Source: Chitinophaga sp. Ak27 (GTDB lineage: Bacteria > Bacteroidota > Bacteroidia > Chitinophagales > Chitinophagaceae). From it: a stretch of DNA of 64,000 nucleotides. The notes beneath the pieces are model-generated. The model worked only from the letters and a program-made list of their open reading frames with translations, searched no databases and was not told the origin of the DNA. A program made the position numbers and the translations under genes. Below are positions 1 through 9,602 of this stretch, one piece after another. The stretch spans positions 186,001-250,000 of the forward strand of contig NZ_JABAOB010000012.1 of the NCBI RefSeq assembly GCF_012726295.1, read 5' to 3'. Position 1 is the first letter of the stretch, and each line of letters starts with the position of its first letter.

Positions 1-162
1 ACTTCTTCCTTCAATGTTTTTACTTGCCCATTCATCTCCTGGATTCAGCAGTATCACAGGTGTTATATATACATACACTGTCTGCCTTAATCTGGTAAAC
101 TTGTTGGGCGTAACAAAATGAACCAATGAATAGAAAAAAAATGATACAAAAAAATATTTCAT
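1..162 (-). other. Left-edge open frame, possible start of a minus-strand gene
   Basis: Reading leftwards from an ATG at 162, the frame stays open for 54 codons to the window edge and begins with a hydrophobic stretch (MKYFFVSFFFYSL). A second frame begins at an ATG at 35 (MNGQVKTLKEE) and also runs off the edge. No convincing ribosome binding site decides between them; the AGGAG next to the ATG at 35 has no spacing. One of them may be the start of the next gene downstream of the RHS cluster. The DNA is A+T-rich, so a long open frame can occur by chance. I recognise no family. The rest of 163-291 shows no gene, no hairpin terminator and no clear promoter. Confidence 0.2.
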
Positions 163-291
163 AGTAAAAAGGATGTTGTTAGGGCTTTCTTGATACAAAT
201 TTGTTAGCCATTATTGTAGTAATATTAATACTTCAAAAATTTCGATTTCTTTGCATTTGGCTAAAAAAATGATTTTCTCGTTTTATTACCG

Positions 292-681
292 TCAATAAAT
301 GTGCTTTAGCACCCAGTTAAGGCTATCTGGAAAAGATATCCCATTCTTTTCAAAACTATCCGGGAAAATCAACAACCGACTTGTACCAGGATCCTTTGAA
401 GAGTATAATAAAGGATACTTATGATTTAAGAAAAAGCTTATATCTCCTGCTACTATTCTATAGTATAAAAGCCCCCCATAGTAGGAAGTACCATTAACTT
501 CATATTTATATTGCAAAACAACACCACTACCTCTAGTCCCAATATAATAACCTGTTACCTCGCCTGCAGTTAAATGAGCATTTTTTTGAAAATTCTTTTC
601 CCTCCACCCATTAGTTAACAACATTATCCCCAATACTGAAAAAATGGCTGTCGCAACAATAATACCTTTTTTGCTAATCAT
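292..681 (-). CDS. Small membrane-anchored protein, DUF3592-like; candidate immunity protein
   Basis: A 129-residue protein with one N-terminal membrane helix (residues about 6-24, IIVATAIFSVLGIMLL) followed by a beta-rich domain. The pattern GEVTGYYIG...VLQYKYEVNG...YPLLYSSKDPGTSRL resembles DUF3592-type proteins, in which a Y-x-Y-x-V-x-G core is followed by a V-Y-x-P-x-x-P-x-x-S-like segment. That assignment is by eye. It is the last gene of the RHS cluster, 81 bp after the preceding gene, and its DNA is clearly A+T-rich like the RHS tip. Small membrane proteins in this position after an RHS gene are often immunity or tip-associated proteins. That role is inferred from position only. Confidence 0.6.
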   Translation of the reverse strand: MISKKGIIVATAIFSVLGIMLLTNGWREKNFQKNAHLTAGEVTGYYIGTRGSGVVLQYKYEVNGTSYYGGLLYYRIVAGDISFFLNHKYPLLYSSKDPGTSRLLIFPDSFEKNGISFPDSLNWVLKHIY

Positions 682-762
682 AGTTACTCTTTTCTCATTT
701 ATAATATCCCTTTCATCAGGTTCCCACTCTGCTTCTCGTCCCTTTCTACTTCTCTATGAAAG

Positions 763-1284
763 CTAATGATTCCGCCAAGAAGGAAATTCTACTGTATCTC
801 TTGATTTGACAAATTTATCATACTCAATCAATAAGCTATCACTTGGTGCCTCAACATGTGCTGTACCTTTGTAAATAAATCCTCTCCGATAGGAATAACT
901 GTCAGCCACTGTGTCAATATCAATTACTTCCATAACACGAGAATTGTTATCTAATGCATAATTATCAATTAAATAAACTGGATAACTAAATGACAAATAT
1001 TTAATTGGGAAATTGATTACGGCTCCTCTATCTTGTTTTTCCGATCTCGAATAAAATTCAATTAGTCTGTTCGTATCTTTATCATTGCTTACATACATAG
1101 CGGAGTTTAATGTCCTATAATAAGTATCGTAAACATAAATCTTCCTATTATTCTTTATTCGCTGGTACATTCTCTTTCCATCATACCGTCGGTACAGGTA
1201 AGATGAATACCAAGTAACATTAACAACAACAAATATTACCGCCATCGCAGTAATCCATATTTTAAACTGTCGCTCGTTAAACAT
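763..1284 (-). CDS. Membrane-anchored hypothetical protein just downstream of the RHS gene
   Basis: A 173-residue protein with a short cytoplasmic N-terminus, one membrane helix (residues about 8-27, FKIWITAMAVIFVVVNV) and a tyrosine-rich, probably periplasmic domain of about 140 residues. I do not recognise the domain. The ATG lies 41 bp after the stop of the 2756-residue RHS gene, so the two are probably co-transcribed. The A+T-rich composition matches the RHS C-terminal tip and differs from the rest of the cluster. Being the first gene after a variable RHS tip makes it the best candidate for a cognate immunity protein. The membrane anchor would fit a toxin acting in the periplasm or on the inner membrane. 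Neither function is shown by sequence. Confidence 0.6.
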   Translation of the reverse strand: MFNERQFKIWITAMAVIFVVVNVTWYSSYLYRRYDGKRMYQRIKNNRKIYVYDTYYRTLNSAMYVSNDKDTNRLIEFYSRSEKQDRGAVINFPIKYLSFSYPVYLIDNYALDNNSRVMEVIDIDTVADSYSYRRGFIYKGTAHVEAPSDSLLIEYDKFVKSRDTVEFPSWRNH

Positions 1285-1325
1285 ATGTTATTTATAAATT
1301 AATGAACCTTAAAATATCGAACTTT

Positions 1326-4300
1326 CTAATTACTTACTTTTTCTTCTTCTGATTTATAATCAAAGCTCTTCCAGTTATTTACGGGGGTGGTCTCCTGCAC
1401 TTTTTTCCCATTAATGGTTTTAACTGTCGACATAGCATCAGATGTAACTCTGATACCAGTATGATTAGTTTTAGGAGCAAAAGGGTTCTTCAAATTTGTC
1501 TCTATTAAATCTCCTATATATCCAACAATATTATCGTTCTCATCTCTCATAGGCGAAACATTTTCAACACTCCAAACCCCCAAAGCGTGTGTCTTGGCAT
1601 TTTTTTCCGCCGTTGTAATTGAAATCGAAGCCAGCACCACCGTCTGATTCCCAGTTTTGATCGTTCCTCCTATTCCATAGCCTAAGGATATTCCCGCATT
1701 ATCTTCTCCAAAAGTCAAACTTCCTCCCAATCCCAATTTAAGACCTACTGTTGACATAGAAAATCCTAATGAATTCATTGCCTGCTCAAATGTTGGTTTA
1801 TGTATCCATTGATACGCAGCATCGCCTCCACCTTCAGCTCCTATAACCAAAGTTGGATTCTTACTCCCATCGCTTAGATCTTGATTCGTCGGGTTTATGG
1901 TAGAGGATAATGCAAATTGAGTTTTACCAATCATATCGTAAGCAGTACCAATCCGAATTGCATAGTTCGCGCCATAACCAAGCCCACCAGCTGTGTTGAC
2001 ACCAGTTGTCACTACCGAAGTTGAATTGCCCCATTCCTTTCCATCAATATCCACTCCGTCAATGGGTCTATTGCTTGCAAACTGGTACGGCGTCAACATC
2101 GGATAACTTTTTGTCAACGGATCCACACTCAAAAACTTGCCAATCCTCGGATCATACACCCTCATCCCATAATCCTGCTGGTTCCCCTCTCCCTTCACTT
2201 CATTATCATTCTCCTTCCCATTGAAACCCCAGCGATACCCACTACTATTCATCGACCTACCCAATAGCCCCATACCAAACGGCGCATAATCCTGTGCCGA
2301 AATAACACGGGCTTCATAATGATCTACTACGCTACTATCCAGGGAAACACCCAGTTTATCATCCGACACGGTAGCCAGCACATTCTCCAAATGGTTACTT
2401 AATTCAAAGACCTTATACCTACGCATAAAGTTAGTGAATTGTGCATCTCCCACACCGGTTAATTTATATACTTCCGGGAAGGTATCCTGTTGTACGGCGG
2501 TAATCCTGGTATCCATTCCTAAACGGCTGCTTCCATAAACCGGCGTTTCTGTCTGGCTCAACTGCCCATTATTAATAGCAGGGTCGCCGGATACGTAGAT
2601 ACTCATTACGTTACCGGTGGCATCGCGTACATAACGGGTAATGGTATTCCCTACTTGTTTGCTGATACGATTGCCGGCTGCGTCATAGGTGTAAGTGATA
2701 AGTGTGCCGTCTGCCTTCCGGATCCGGGCTATTTTTCCATATACTGTCCATACAACGCTATCGAGGTTAGCGCCTTTATCACGGATAAGATTACCTATGG
2801 AATCGTATTGGTAATTACCAGTCAGCTGATCGTCAATGTCGGTATCATACTGCCCTGCAGCGATGCTATCGTTTATCCACGACAGTTTGTTGGTGCCCGG
2901 TTGATAGTGGTAGGTCAGCTGGTCCATGGGCGAAGGCTTATTACCATTCCGATGATAAGTCAGAATGTTACCGTTGGCATCGTAGGTAATATCTTCTTTA
3001 TAATCGTTGATGGCAAGCGGCGTCCAGGTGTTAGTGGTTTGTTCCAGGCCACGGTTGGCTTCCATGCCTACCAGGCGGTTCAGCGCATCGTACCTGTAAG
3101 TGTACAGCAAAGGGTCACCGGCTTTTGGCAGGTTAACGCTCATAGCGCCGATGTTACCATTGTAGAGCGGTTTCAATACGCCGGCTGCTCCTGCAAACGG
3201 ACGTTTACCGGATACGGATACATAATCGCTGTCACCAAAATAGTGCAGACCAAATCCAAACACATCTTTCGCGGTGATGCCGTTGGTAGCGCCATCCAGA
3301 CCGATATCTTTACCGGTACCAATGGCACTGCTGTTAATACCTTTCAGCCAACCTTGTAACGTATAGGCGTAGTCGATACCCTGTACCTGTGCCTGGCCAA
3401 TTACCGACCGGGCCAACGGACCATGCTTATAGTACTGGTAGTACGCGTCATTTTCCCAGTATAAGCTATCGCGACTCGTTTCCACGTTGGTTAACCGGTT
3501 TTCTGCGTCGTAGCTATACCGGTGATAGAAAGCATCTGCCTTGCCTGGCTGATAGCTGACGGTATTGACTTTTCCGCTTACCAGGTCGTAGGAATAATTG
3601 ATTTTCTTGAAACGGTTGCTGGCATTTACTTCTGTACCGGGGTTATAATCCTGCAATAGCGTACGTACGTTACCGTGGATATCGTAACTATAATAAGTAG
3701 CAGAGGCCTGACCACCAGGGATGGTGTCTGCTACCCTATTGTATACAGCGCTCCAGGCCACACGGTTGCGCAGGTTGGTAGCTTTCCAGTCTATTCCTTC
3801 AATAAATCCGTAAGGTTGGTCATATACAGTCCTGGTAATTTGCGTACGGCTGCTGCCAGCTGCCTGTATCCAGGCAGATAAAGCCACCGGATCACGACTG
3901 ATCACATCCGACATGGAAGCACTGCTGTTAATTTCACCCACTTCCGTAATCCTTCCCAGGTTATCATACAGGGTGTAGCTATAGGCTGCATTGGCCACCT
4001 GTTGAGCGTTCTGCGATACCGCCACCCGGCCCAGGCGATCGTACCAATAGCGGGATACGCCTGCATCCGGCGTCTTTTGTTCCACCATGCCGTTGAGCGT
4101 ATTGTAACGGTATTCTGTTGGCAGGCGGTGCTGCACGGTTAATGCTACGCCTTGCTCACGGGCGGTTCTTACTCTTCTCAGCCAGTCGTCTGAACGATCT
4201 TTCACCACGCCGGCCGGTGGTATGGTTTTCACCAGGTTGCCTGCCTGGTCGTAATAATATAACGTATAGTGATACTCTGCGGAATTATGCGTTACAGCAA

Positions 4301-7300
4301 ACCGCTCCCGGGCATCCAGTGCTGTATTAATATAAGTGCTGTTGAAGTCATTTGCCACAGAATCAACGATAGCATTGTAGATAATATTGGCAATATTATC
4401 TGCCATAGCCAGGCTATCAGCGCAGGAAGTGACTGGCGTCAACGGATCCTCGTCATATACAGGTGTAGCGTTGCCGCATAACAGCCCGGTGTATATCATA
4501 AAACAGCTGTCTATGCCCGGGCAGGAAATTGTATTGGCAGTTGGCTGGCAATTGCTTTCCACTACCGCCACGGTATTGATGTACCTGTCAGACAGGTACA
4601 GCGTGGCTTGCGTAGCCAGTGCAATCAAAGACGGGTTGTCTGTTTGTGCAGTCAGGCTTTCATTCTTATCTGAACAGCCGCTCTTTCCATCTTTGTTGGC
4701 CAACATCAGCATGGCCTGACCGTTATATAGACCAGCACCAGCCAAACGGCCATCGGAGGCTTCCGCTATCTTATATACTTTATCGTTGCCTGGTAATTGT
4801 ACATGACTGGTTGTTTGCAAACTATTGCCTGCTCCCCACTTGCTCCAATATACGTCTTGTGTGGAGGCGGCCGACATCACGCCCCCATCTGCGGTGGTAG
4901 TGGCTGTCCAGCTTTGGCTACCGGAGAGGTTTTTCAGTTGTTTACCAATTGCGGAGAGGCCTGTATTATCAATATCTAACAGCTCCCCTGCCACATTACT
5001 GCCGGCTACCACCATTTTATAGCCGGTAGCGGTTTTCAGCAGGTTGTTTACAACACAATTGCCCATACCAATTGGTTGGTATTGCATCATAAACAACTCT
5101 GCCCCGGTGGCCAGGTTCTGTTTAAACAGTACCGGGGCCTGTTCACTGCTCTGGCCTTTCATAGTAGTAGCAGCAATCAATGTATCGTTACTGGCTATGA
5201 GGCTAATCACGTCTTTAGGCGCGATGGTAGTATCCGTACTGGAAGAAGATGCCATACGTAGCATCCCTCCTGAACTGTTACCGCCGGTTTGTTTCAGCCA
5301 TAACAGGTCTCCCCCGGGTGTCAATACACCGGTAATCCATTCGGTACTAACGCCAGCGGTTGTACGTAACCCTGCAATGGCAAAATTGCCTGTGCTGGTT
5401 TCCACGATGTCACTGCCTATAGCGCCGTTGGCATCTCCAAAATCGATGGTTTTATTCCACACCATGGTACCATCTGCAGCGGTTTTTACCAACAGCATGG
5501 CTCCTTGCGGGAAACAGAAGGAGTAAGTGGTACCAATACCAATATAGCCGCTATCTGCGGTAGGTATCAACCTGCGGAAAACATCGTCTTCTGTTCCGCC
5601 GTAAGTTTTAGACCACTGGAGATTACCCTGCAGATCCGTTTTTATAATGTAAGCGTCTTTCCCGCCCACACTGCAACCTGTTGTGCTACCTGCCAAAATA
5701 AATCCACCGGCTACTGCCCGCACGTCGGTAATGCTGTCCTGTCCTCCGTTGGAATAGGTATTGACCATCTTCCCGGTGCCTGCTACTTTAATACATACTG
5801 GCGTGCCACGATTAGTTGATTGATGGCAGCTATCCAGGAATTCGAGGTAGGTACCGGCATTTTCATGGAAGCCAAGCCGGCTATTCATAAAGGCAGCGAA
5901 CAACACATTTTTCTTCCGCTGTATCGAATCCGTTTCATCATAGGCCGGCGTTACACCCGGATAAGCTGTCACAAACGCGTTATACAGGCTATCGGTTACC
6001 GCGCAGTTCACGCAGGGCGCCGCTATATTACATTGTATTAAGGTAGGTATTTTTACAGGCTTGGGCAGGTAGTTACAATTGGCCGTGTTGCTGCCGCAGG
6101 CAGCCAGTAAATCATCCAGGTCAGTCTGCGCAATTTTCACACCGCGCTTGCGCAAGAGGTAGGCAGAGAAATTAGCATCAGCAGGCAATTTAAGCTGCTG
6201 ATATTCTGCATTCAGTGCATTGAGGTTATTACATTCACATTCCTGGGGCTTCTTAAAGCTAAAGTTGTTCGCGGTGGCTGGTTGTTTATCGTAAGGAGCC
6301 GGGAAGGTGATCATTTCTCCGTTACAAATTAACGGATCAGTGATCTGATGCCTATCGTTATATTCAGCCAGTATAGCCTGGAAGCTGGTGTACGGATTGG
6401 AAGCACCTGGTTTCAAGGTACTGGCCCCGTACGGATGGTTGTTATCCGCGCTGGCCTTACATAACGCCAGCAGCTTCATTTTTATCTCTCCTAAAGCACC
6501 TGCATCATACTTACAAGGCGCCAATTGCTTTAGCCATCTATCTGCCAGCGTATCTATCTGCTGGTAATAAACCTGGTTCATGGCATCCTGTGCTGCCTGG
6601 GCCTGGTTGGACGACTGCTGTATACTGTTGTTGATAGCATCAGCACCGGTTTGTTGCAATACATTGGAAGCTACCACAAACCTGGGGGCTTTACCTATGG
6701 CCATCAAGGCACTGGCTTGTTGACTTCCGCCCGGGCAATTACTATTTATATAATTATCGACCCCAGTCCGGTGAATGTTCAGGTATAACGACCGGAAGGT
6801 ACGCCATACCATGTCCAGATCCGGGCCACAGAAGCTGCTCTCCGCCTGGGAAGGCGTGTAAGCCGCATAGGTATCTGAGCAGCTGGCAGTCTGATCGCAG
6901 ATAGTCGATACAATGGCCATTCCCAGCAACGTCATAGGCTGGTTAGACGCTGACCTGAACTTATTCATTTCAGTGTTCAGGTAATCCGGCATCAACGCCG
7001 TCAATGGATCGGCAGTACTGCCCGACAGTGGCGCCAGGTATCCTTTTTGTTTTGCGCCAAAGTAGGTATCCGTAGCCAGGAAATCCTTTTCCCACAACTG
7101 CGCCTTCTTCAGCTGGTCGCCCGACACAAAGCTAAGTTTACAAAACTCCGGATGGTATTTTAACAACGCTTCGGCCCAGGATGGTTGAAAGGCATCGGCA
7201 AATTCCAGGGGAGGTAGCTCCTGTGGCTTTACCATTGTATTAGTCACCGCATTCAATATCATTGACGGGCTGCCATCTGCATTCAGATAGTTAATGTCGC

Positions 7301-9596
7301 TGCGTTTGTAAACCGGTGCCCCGTTATTACTAAATAATATCGAATAGGCAATGGCGCTACTGTTACTGCTATCGGCCAACAAGGCATATTGTCCGGATGG
7401 CGGGCTCATATCCTCCAGCATCATTGCCCGTATATCGTCGCCATCGGTGCGTAATGAATCTTCGCAACCAGCGCAGGCGGGAGCACATAGCAGCTTACGC
7501 TTTTCTGCCAGTTGCGCTTCCCTTATTTCCTCCAGCGTTGTACACACATTATGTTTCAGGAAGGTGCTATCGCGGTAATAGTCCATCGCCACCTGGCTGA
7601 TGGATAATGTCTTTGTTACTTCATAAGTACCTTTTACCAGGTAAAGGGAGAAGGAAAGTGATAGCTTCCCATTATCATTCACCTGGAGATCAGGTGTATA
7701 GTTATGCAGTACCGTATCAAATGGAGCGCCTCCCAGGTGAAGGTTCCAGGCATCGTCTGTAATATGTACCTGCAAATCATATAGCCCCAGATAGCTGGTA
7801 GTATCGTTATTGCAACCCACTTTTTTCAACGTGGGAGGATCCATTTCGTAGGTAAAGGTATAAGTACCATCCATCAATACAGGAATAGAACGATGAGTGA
7901 TCAACGCCTGATCTTCTTTAGCCGTACTGCCTGCGCCGGAGAGTGAATCTGTTTCTGTTTTTACTACTTTATCCGGCAAATCTGTGAGGCTTTTATTCCA
8001 CGCCTCGCCGGCCAGCGCGGTAGCTACCGTGCGGCCATGCATATCGATATAGCTCACCGAAACCTGGCCGTTGGCATCTTCTACGGCATTTTTGCTATAG
8101 TGACTGCTTAACCCGGCTTCTGTACCAAACAGTGCATCCAGGTTTTCCTGCTCTGCATCGCCATAGTAGTATTTTGTTTCGTGGTTGCTGCCAATTTTAA
8201 ATGCAGCGCCCACTCCTCCCTGGCGGCTAACACGGCCGGTATTATCAGGTGTATAGATCGTTTCTGTAAAAGCATATCCCTGGGCATCCGGCAGGTATTG
8301 ATTGATGCCGGTATTTTTTTCCGGGTTGGCCGGTGAATAATACTGGTTGGCCCCAGAGCTGGTACTCATAGCGGGAGCGCTGGCCGTCAGGATATCGGAA
8401 GGTTGATTAATACGGTCATATTGATTTTTATCATACTCGCCTCCGTTGATAGCACTATTGAGGTTACGGGTATATTTCATTACCTGGTTAAGCGTAGGCG
8501 CAGGTAATACCTGTATAACCGGGCGTCCCTGGTAATCGTATAAGCTTTCCGCCACCACCGTTTGATTAGTGGTATTGTCTTTGGTAACCGTTTGACGGTT
8601 ACGTAAACTACCATCATAATATTGCAATACTACTTTTCGCTTGCCATCTTCGGCAAATGAAATACTGGACTGCCAGTTCAATTGATGTTGATGCCCGTCG
8701 AAAGTATAGCTGCCCATACCGCCTGGGAAGCTGGAACTCCAGGCTGTTTCTATTCTCACATCATTATTCTTTTCCTGCACCGCTCTTACCCTATAAAACA
8801 GTACCCCTACTTTATCGTAAAGCAAAGGAATAGCATAACTATTTCCGGAGATGGTTACACGCGTGGTATTATCCTGAAAAACCAGTGCTGGCACAACGGG
8901 GCTGCCATACCTGTTGGCCTCCAGGGCGCTGGAATCTATATACGCCCATTCCAGGTCGTATACATCTGCACCAGCTACTGCCGGCCAACTGACAGTAATT
9001 TCATCCGTAGAATCTGTATTTGCTGGCTGATTGGACGTAATGGTAGTAATAGCATTGGCCTGGCAATCCAGTTTATATACCGGGTGTACTTCCATCTCAT
9101 TATCCAATACCAGTGCGGGAATTACATTTCTGGACGCATTGGTGGTAACGCTCAATACCTGCACCTTTACCTGGTGAGCATTGCTAAATACAAAACTATT
9201 GCGCAAACTATAGGGATGAGCGGTATCATAATTGATCGTCAGGCTACGATCGGTAGAATATGTGCTCAAGTCTGGCGCAGTATAGAAAATACGGACGTTT
9301 ACCGTAGCGCTGAAAGTATCCGGCAGGTATATCCCTGCATACTCATTGATACGCAAGGTAACGCTATTGCGAACCAGGTAAGGCGTGTCAAGACGGCTTT
9401 TGATAGCAGCATCAAAATATACATCATCCTGTACGTTGATGGCAGAATCTTTTGCCAGCTGGCCTTTGGCACCATCCAGGGTTCGTTTAATCAACACTCC
9501 CCGGCCCTGCTGCGCATAGCCGGCCAAACCAAGCAACAGGATACTGCTCAGGAGCAACAACAGGGTACGGGATATTTTGAGCAAATAAGGTCTCAT
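1326..9596 (-). CDS. Secreted RHS/YD-repeat protein with DUF6443 and a variable C-terminal tip
   Basis: A 2756-residue protein with a Sec signal peptide (residues 1-28, ending GLAGYA). Beta-sandwich-like N-terminal domains lead into a DUF6443 segment (about 300-410). A long central part follows, with two cysteine clusters (CAPACAGC at about 704 and CVNC at about 1195) and a propeller-like insert (about 1275-1640) containing KTDLQGNLQWSKTYGG. Classical YD repeats span about 1770-2470 (for example YDRLGRVAVSQNA). The RHS core motif YDPRIGKFLSVDPL lies at about 2480-2494, followed by NRPIDGVDIDGKEW. RHS cores form a shell that encloses and auto-cleaves a C-terminal tip. Here the tip is residues about 2525-2756, glycine-rich and of unrecognised activity, and its DNA is A+T-rich. 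The start lies 6 bp after the preceding stop. There is no PAAR or type VI N-terminus and no type IX sorting domain, so the outer-membrane route is open. Confidence 0.92.
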   Translation of the reverse strand: MRPYLLKISRTLLLLLSSILLLGLAGYAQQGRGVLIKRTLDGAKGQLAKDSAINVQDDVYFDAAIKSRLDTPYLVRNSVTLRINEYAGIYLPDTFSATVNVRIFYTAPDLSTYSTDRSLTINYDTAHPYSLRNSFVFSNAHQVKVQVLSVTTNASRNVIPALVLDNEMEVHPVYKLDCQANAITTITSNQPANTDSTDEITVSWPAVAGADVYDLEWAYIDSSALEANRYGSPVVPALVFQDNTTRVTISGNSYAIPLLYDKVGVLFYRVRAVQEKNNDVRIETAWSSSFPGGMGSYTFDGHQHQLNWQSSISFAEDGKRKVVLQYYDGSLRNRQTVTKDNTTNQTVVAESLYDYQGRPVIQVLPAPTLNQVMKYTRNLNSAINGGEYDKNQYDRINQPSDILTASAPAMSTSSGANQYYSPANPEKNTGINQYLPDAQGYAFTETIYTPDNTGRVSRQGGVGAAFKIGSNHETKYYYGDAEQENLDALFGTEAGLSSHYSKNAVEDANGQVSVSYIDMHGRTVATALAGEAWNKSLTDLPDKVVKTETDSLSGAGSTAKEDQALITHRSIPVLMDGTYTFTYEMDPPTLKKVGCNNDTTSYLGLYDLQVHITDDAWNLHLGGAPFDTVLHNYTPDLQVNDNGKLSLSFSLYLVKGTYEVTKTLSISQVAMDYYRDSTFLKHNVCTTLEEIREAQLAEKRKLLCAPACAGCEDSLRTDGDDIRAMMLEDMSPPSGQYALLADSSNSSAIAYSILFSNNGAPVYKRSDINYLNADGSPSMILNAVTNTMVKPQELPPLEFADAFQPSWAEALLKYHPEFCKLSFVSGDQLKKAQLWEKDFLATDTYFGAKQKGYLAPLSGSTADPLTALMPDYLNTEMNKFRSASNQPMTLLGMAIVSTICDQTASCSDTYAAYTPSQAESSFCGPDLDMVWRTFRSLYLNIHRTGVDNYINSNCPGGSQQASALMAIGKAPRFVVASNVLQQTGADAINNSIQQSSNQAQAAQDAMNQVYYQQIDTLADRWLKQLAPCKYDAGALGEIKMKLLALCKASADNNHPYGASTLKPGASNPYTSFQAILAEYNDRHQITDPLICNGEMITFPAPYDKQPATANNFSFKKPQECECNNLNALNAEYQQLKLPADANFSAYLLRKRGVKIAQTDLDDLLAACGSNTANCNYLPKPVKIPTLIQCNIAAPCVNCAVTDSLYNAFVTAYPGVTPAYDETDSIQRKKNVLFAAFMNSRLGFHENAGTYLEFLDSCHQSTNRGTPVCIKVAGTGKMVNTYSNGGQDSITDVRAVAGGFILAGSTTGCSVGGKDAYIIKTDLQGNLQWSKTYGGTEDDVFRRLIPTADSGYIGIGTTYSFCFPQGAMLLVKTAADGTMVWNKTIDFGDANGAIGSDIVETSTGNFAIAGLRTTAGVSTEWITGVLTPGGDLLWLKQTGGNSSGGMLRMASSSSTDTTIAPKDVISLIASNDTLIAATTMKGQSSEQAPVLFKQNLATGAELFMMQYQPIGMGNCVVNNLLKTATGYKMVVAGSNVAGELLDIDNTGLSAIGKQLKNLSGSQSWTATTTADGGVMSAASTQDVYWSKWGAGNSLQTTSHVQLPGNDKVYKIAEASDGRLAGAGLYNGQAMLMLANKDGKSGCSDKNESLTAQTDNPSLIALATQATLYLSDRYINTVAVVESNCQPTANTISCPGIDSCFMIYTGLLCGNATPVYDEDPLTPVTSCADSLAMADNIANIIYNAIVDSVANDFNSTYINTALDARERFAVTHNSAEYHYTLYYYDQAGNLVKTIPPAGVVKDRSDDWLRRVRTAREQGVALTVQHRLPTEYRYNTLNGMVEQKTPDAGVSRYWYDRLGRVAVSQNAQQVANAAYSYTLYDNLGRITEVGEINSSASMSDVISRDPVALSAWIQAAGSSRTQITRTVYDQPYGFIEGIDWKATNLRNRVAWSAVYNRVADTIPGGQASATYYSYDIHGNVRTLLQDYNPGTEVNASNRFKKINYSYDLVSGKVNTVSYQPGKADAFYHRYSYDAENRLTNVETSRDSLYWENDAYYQYYKHGPLARSVIGQAQVQGIDYAYTLQGWLKGINSSAIGTGKDIGLDGATNGITAKDVFGFGLHYFGDSDYVSVSGKRPFAGAAGVLKPLYNGNIGAMSVNLPKAGDPLLYTYRYDALNRLVGMEANRGLEQTTNTWTPLAINDYKEDITYDANGNILTYHRNGNKPSPMDQLTYHYQPGTNKLSWINDSIAAGQYDTDIDDQLTGNYQYDSIGNLIRDKGANLDSVVWTVYGKIARIRKADGTLITYTYDAAGNRISKQVGNTITRYVRDATGNVMSIYVSGDPAINNGQLSQTETPVYGSSRLGMDTRITAVQQDTFPEVYKLTGVGDAQFTNFMRRYKVFELSNHLENVLATVSDDKLGVSLDSSVVDHYEARVISAQDYAPFGMGLLGRSMNSSGYRWGFNGKENDNEVKGEGNQQDYGMRVYDPRIGKFLSVDPLTKSYPMLTPYQFASNRPIDGVDIDGKEWGNSTSVVTTGVNTAGGLGYGANYAIRIGTAYDMIGKTQFALSSTINPTNQDLSDGSKNPTLVIGAEGGGDAAYQWIHKPTFEQAMNSLGFSMSTVGLKLGLGGSLTFGEDNAGISLGYGIGGTIKTGNQTVVLASISITTAEKNAKTHALGVWSVENVSPMRDENDNIVGYIGDLIETNLKNPFAPKTNHTGIRVTSDAMSTVKTINGKKVQETTPVNNWKSFDYKSEEEKVSN

Positions 9597-9602
9597 ATAT
9601 TT

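Noticed and set aside
1326..9596. RHS gene as a type VI secretion effector
   Set aside because: It has a Sec signal peptide and no PAAR, VgrG or other type VI gene nearby.
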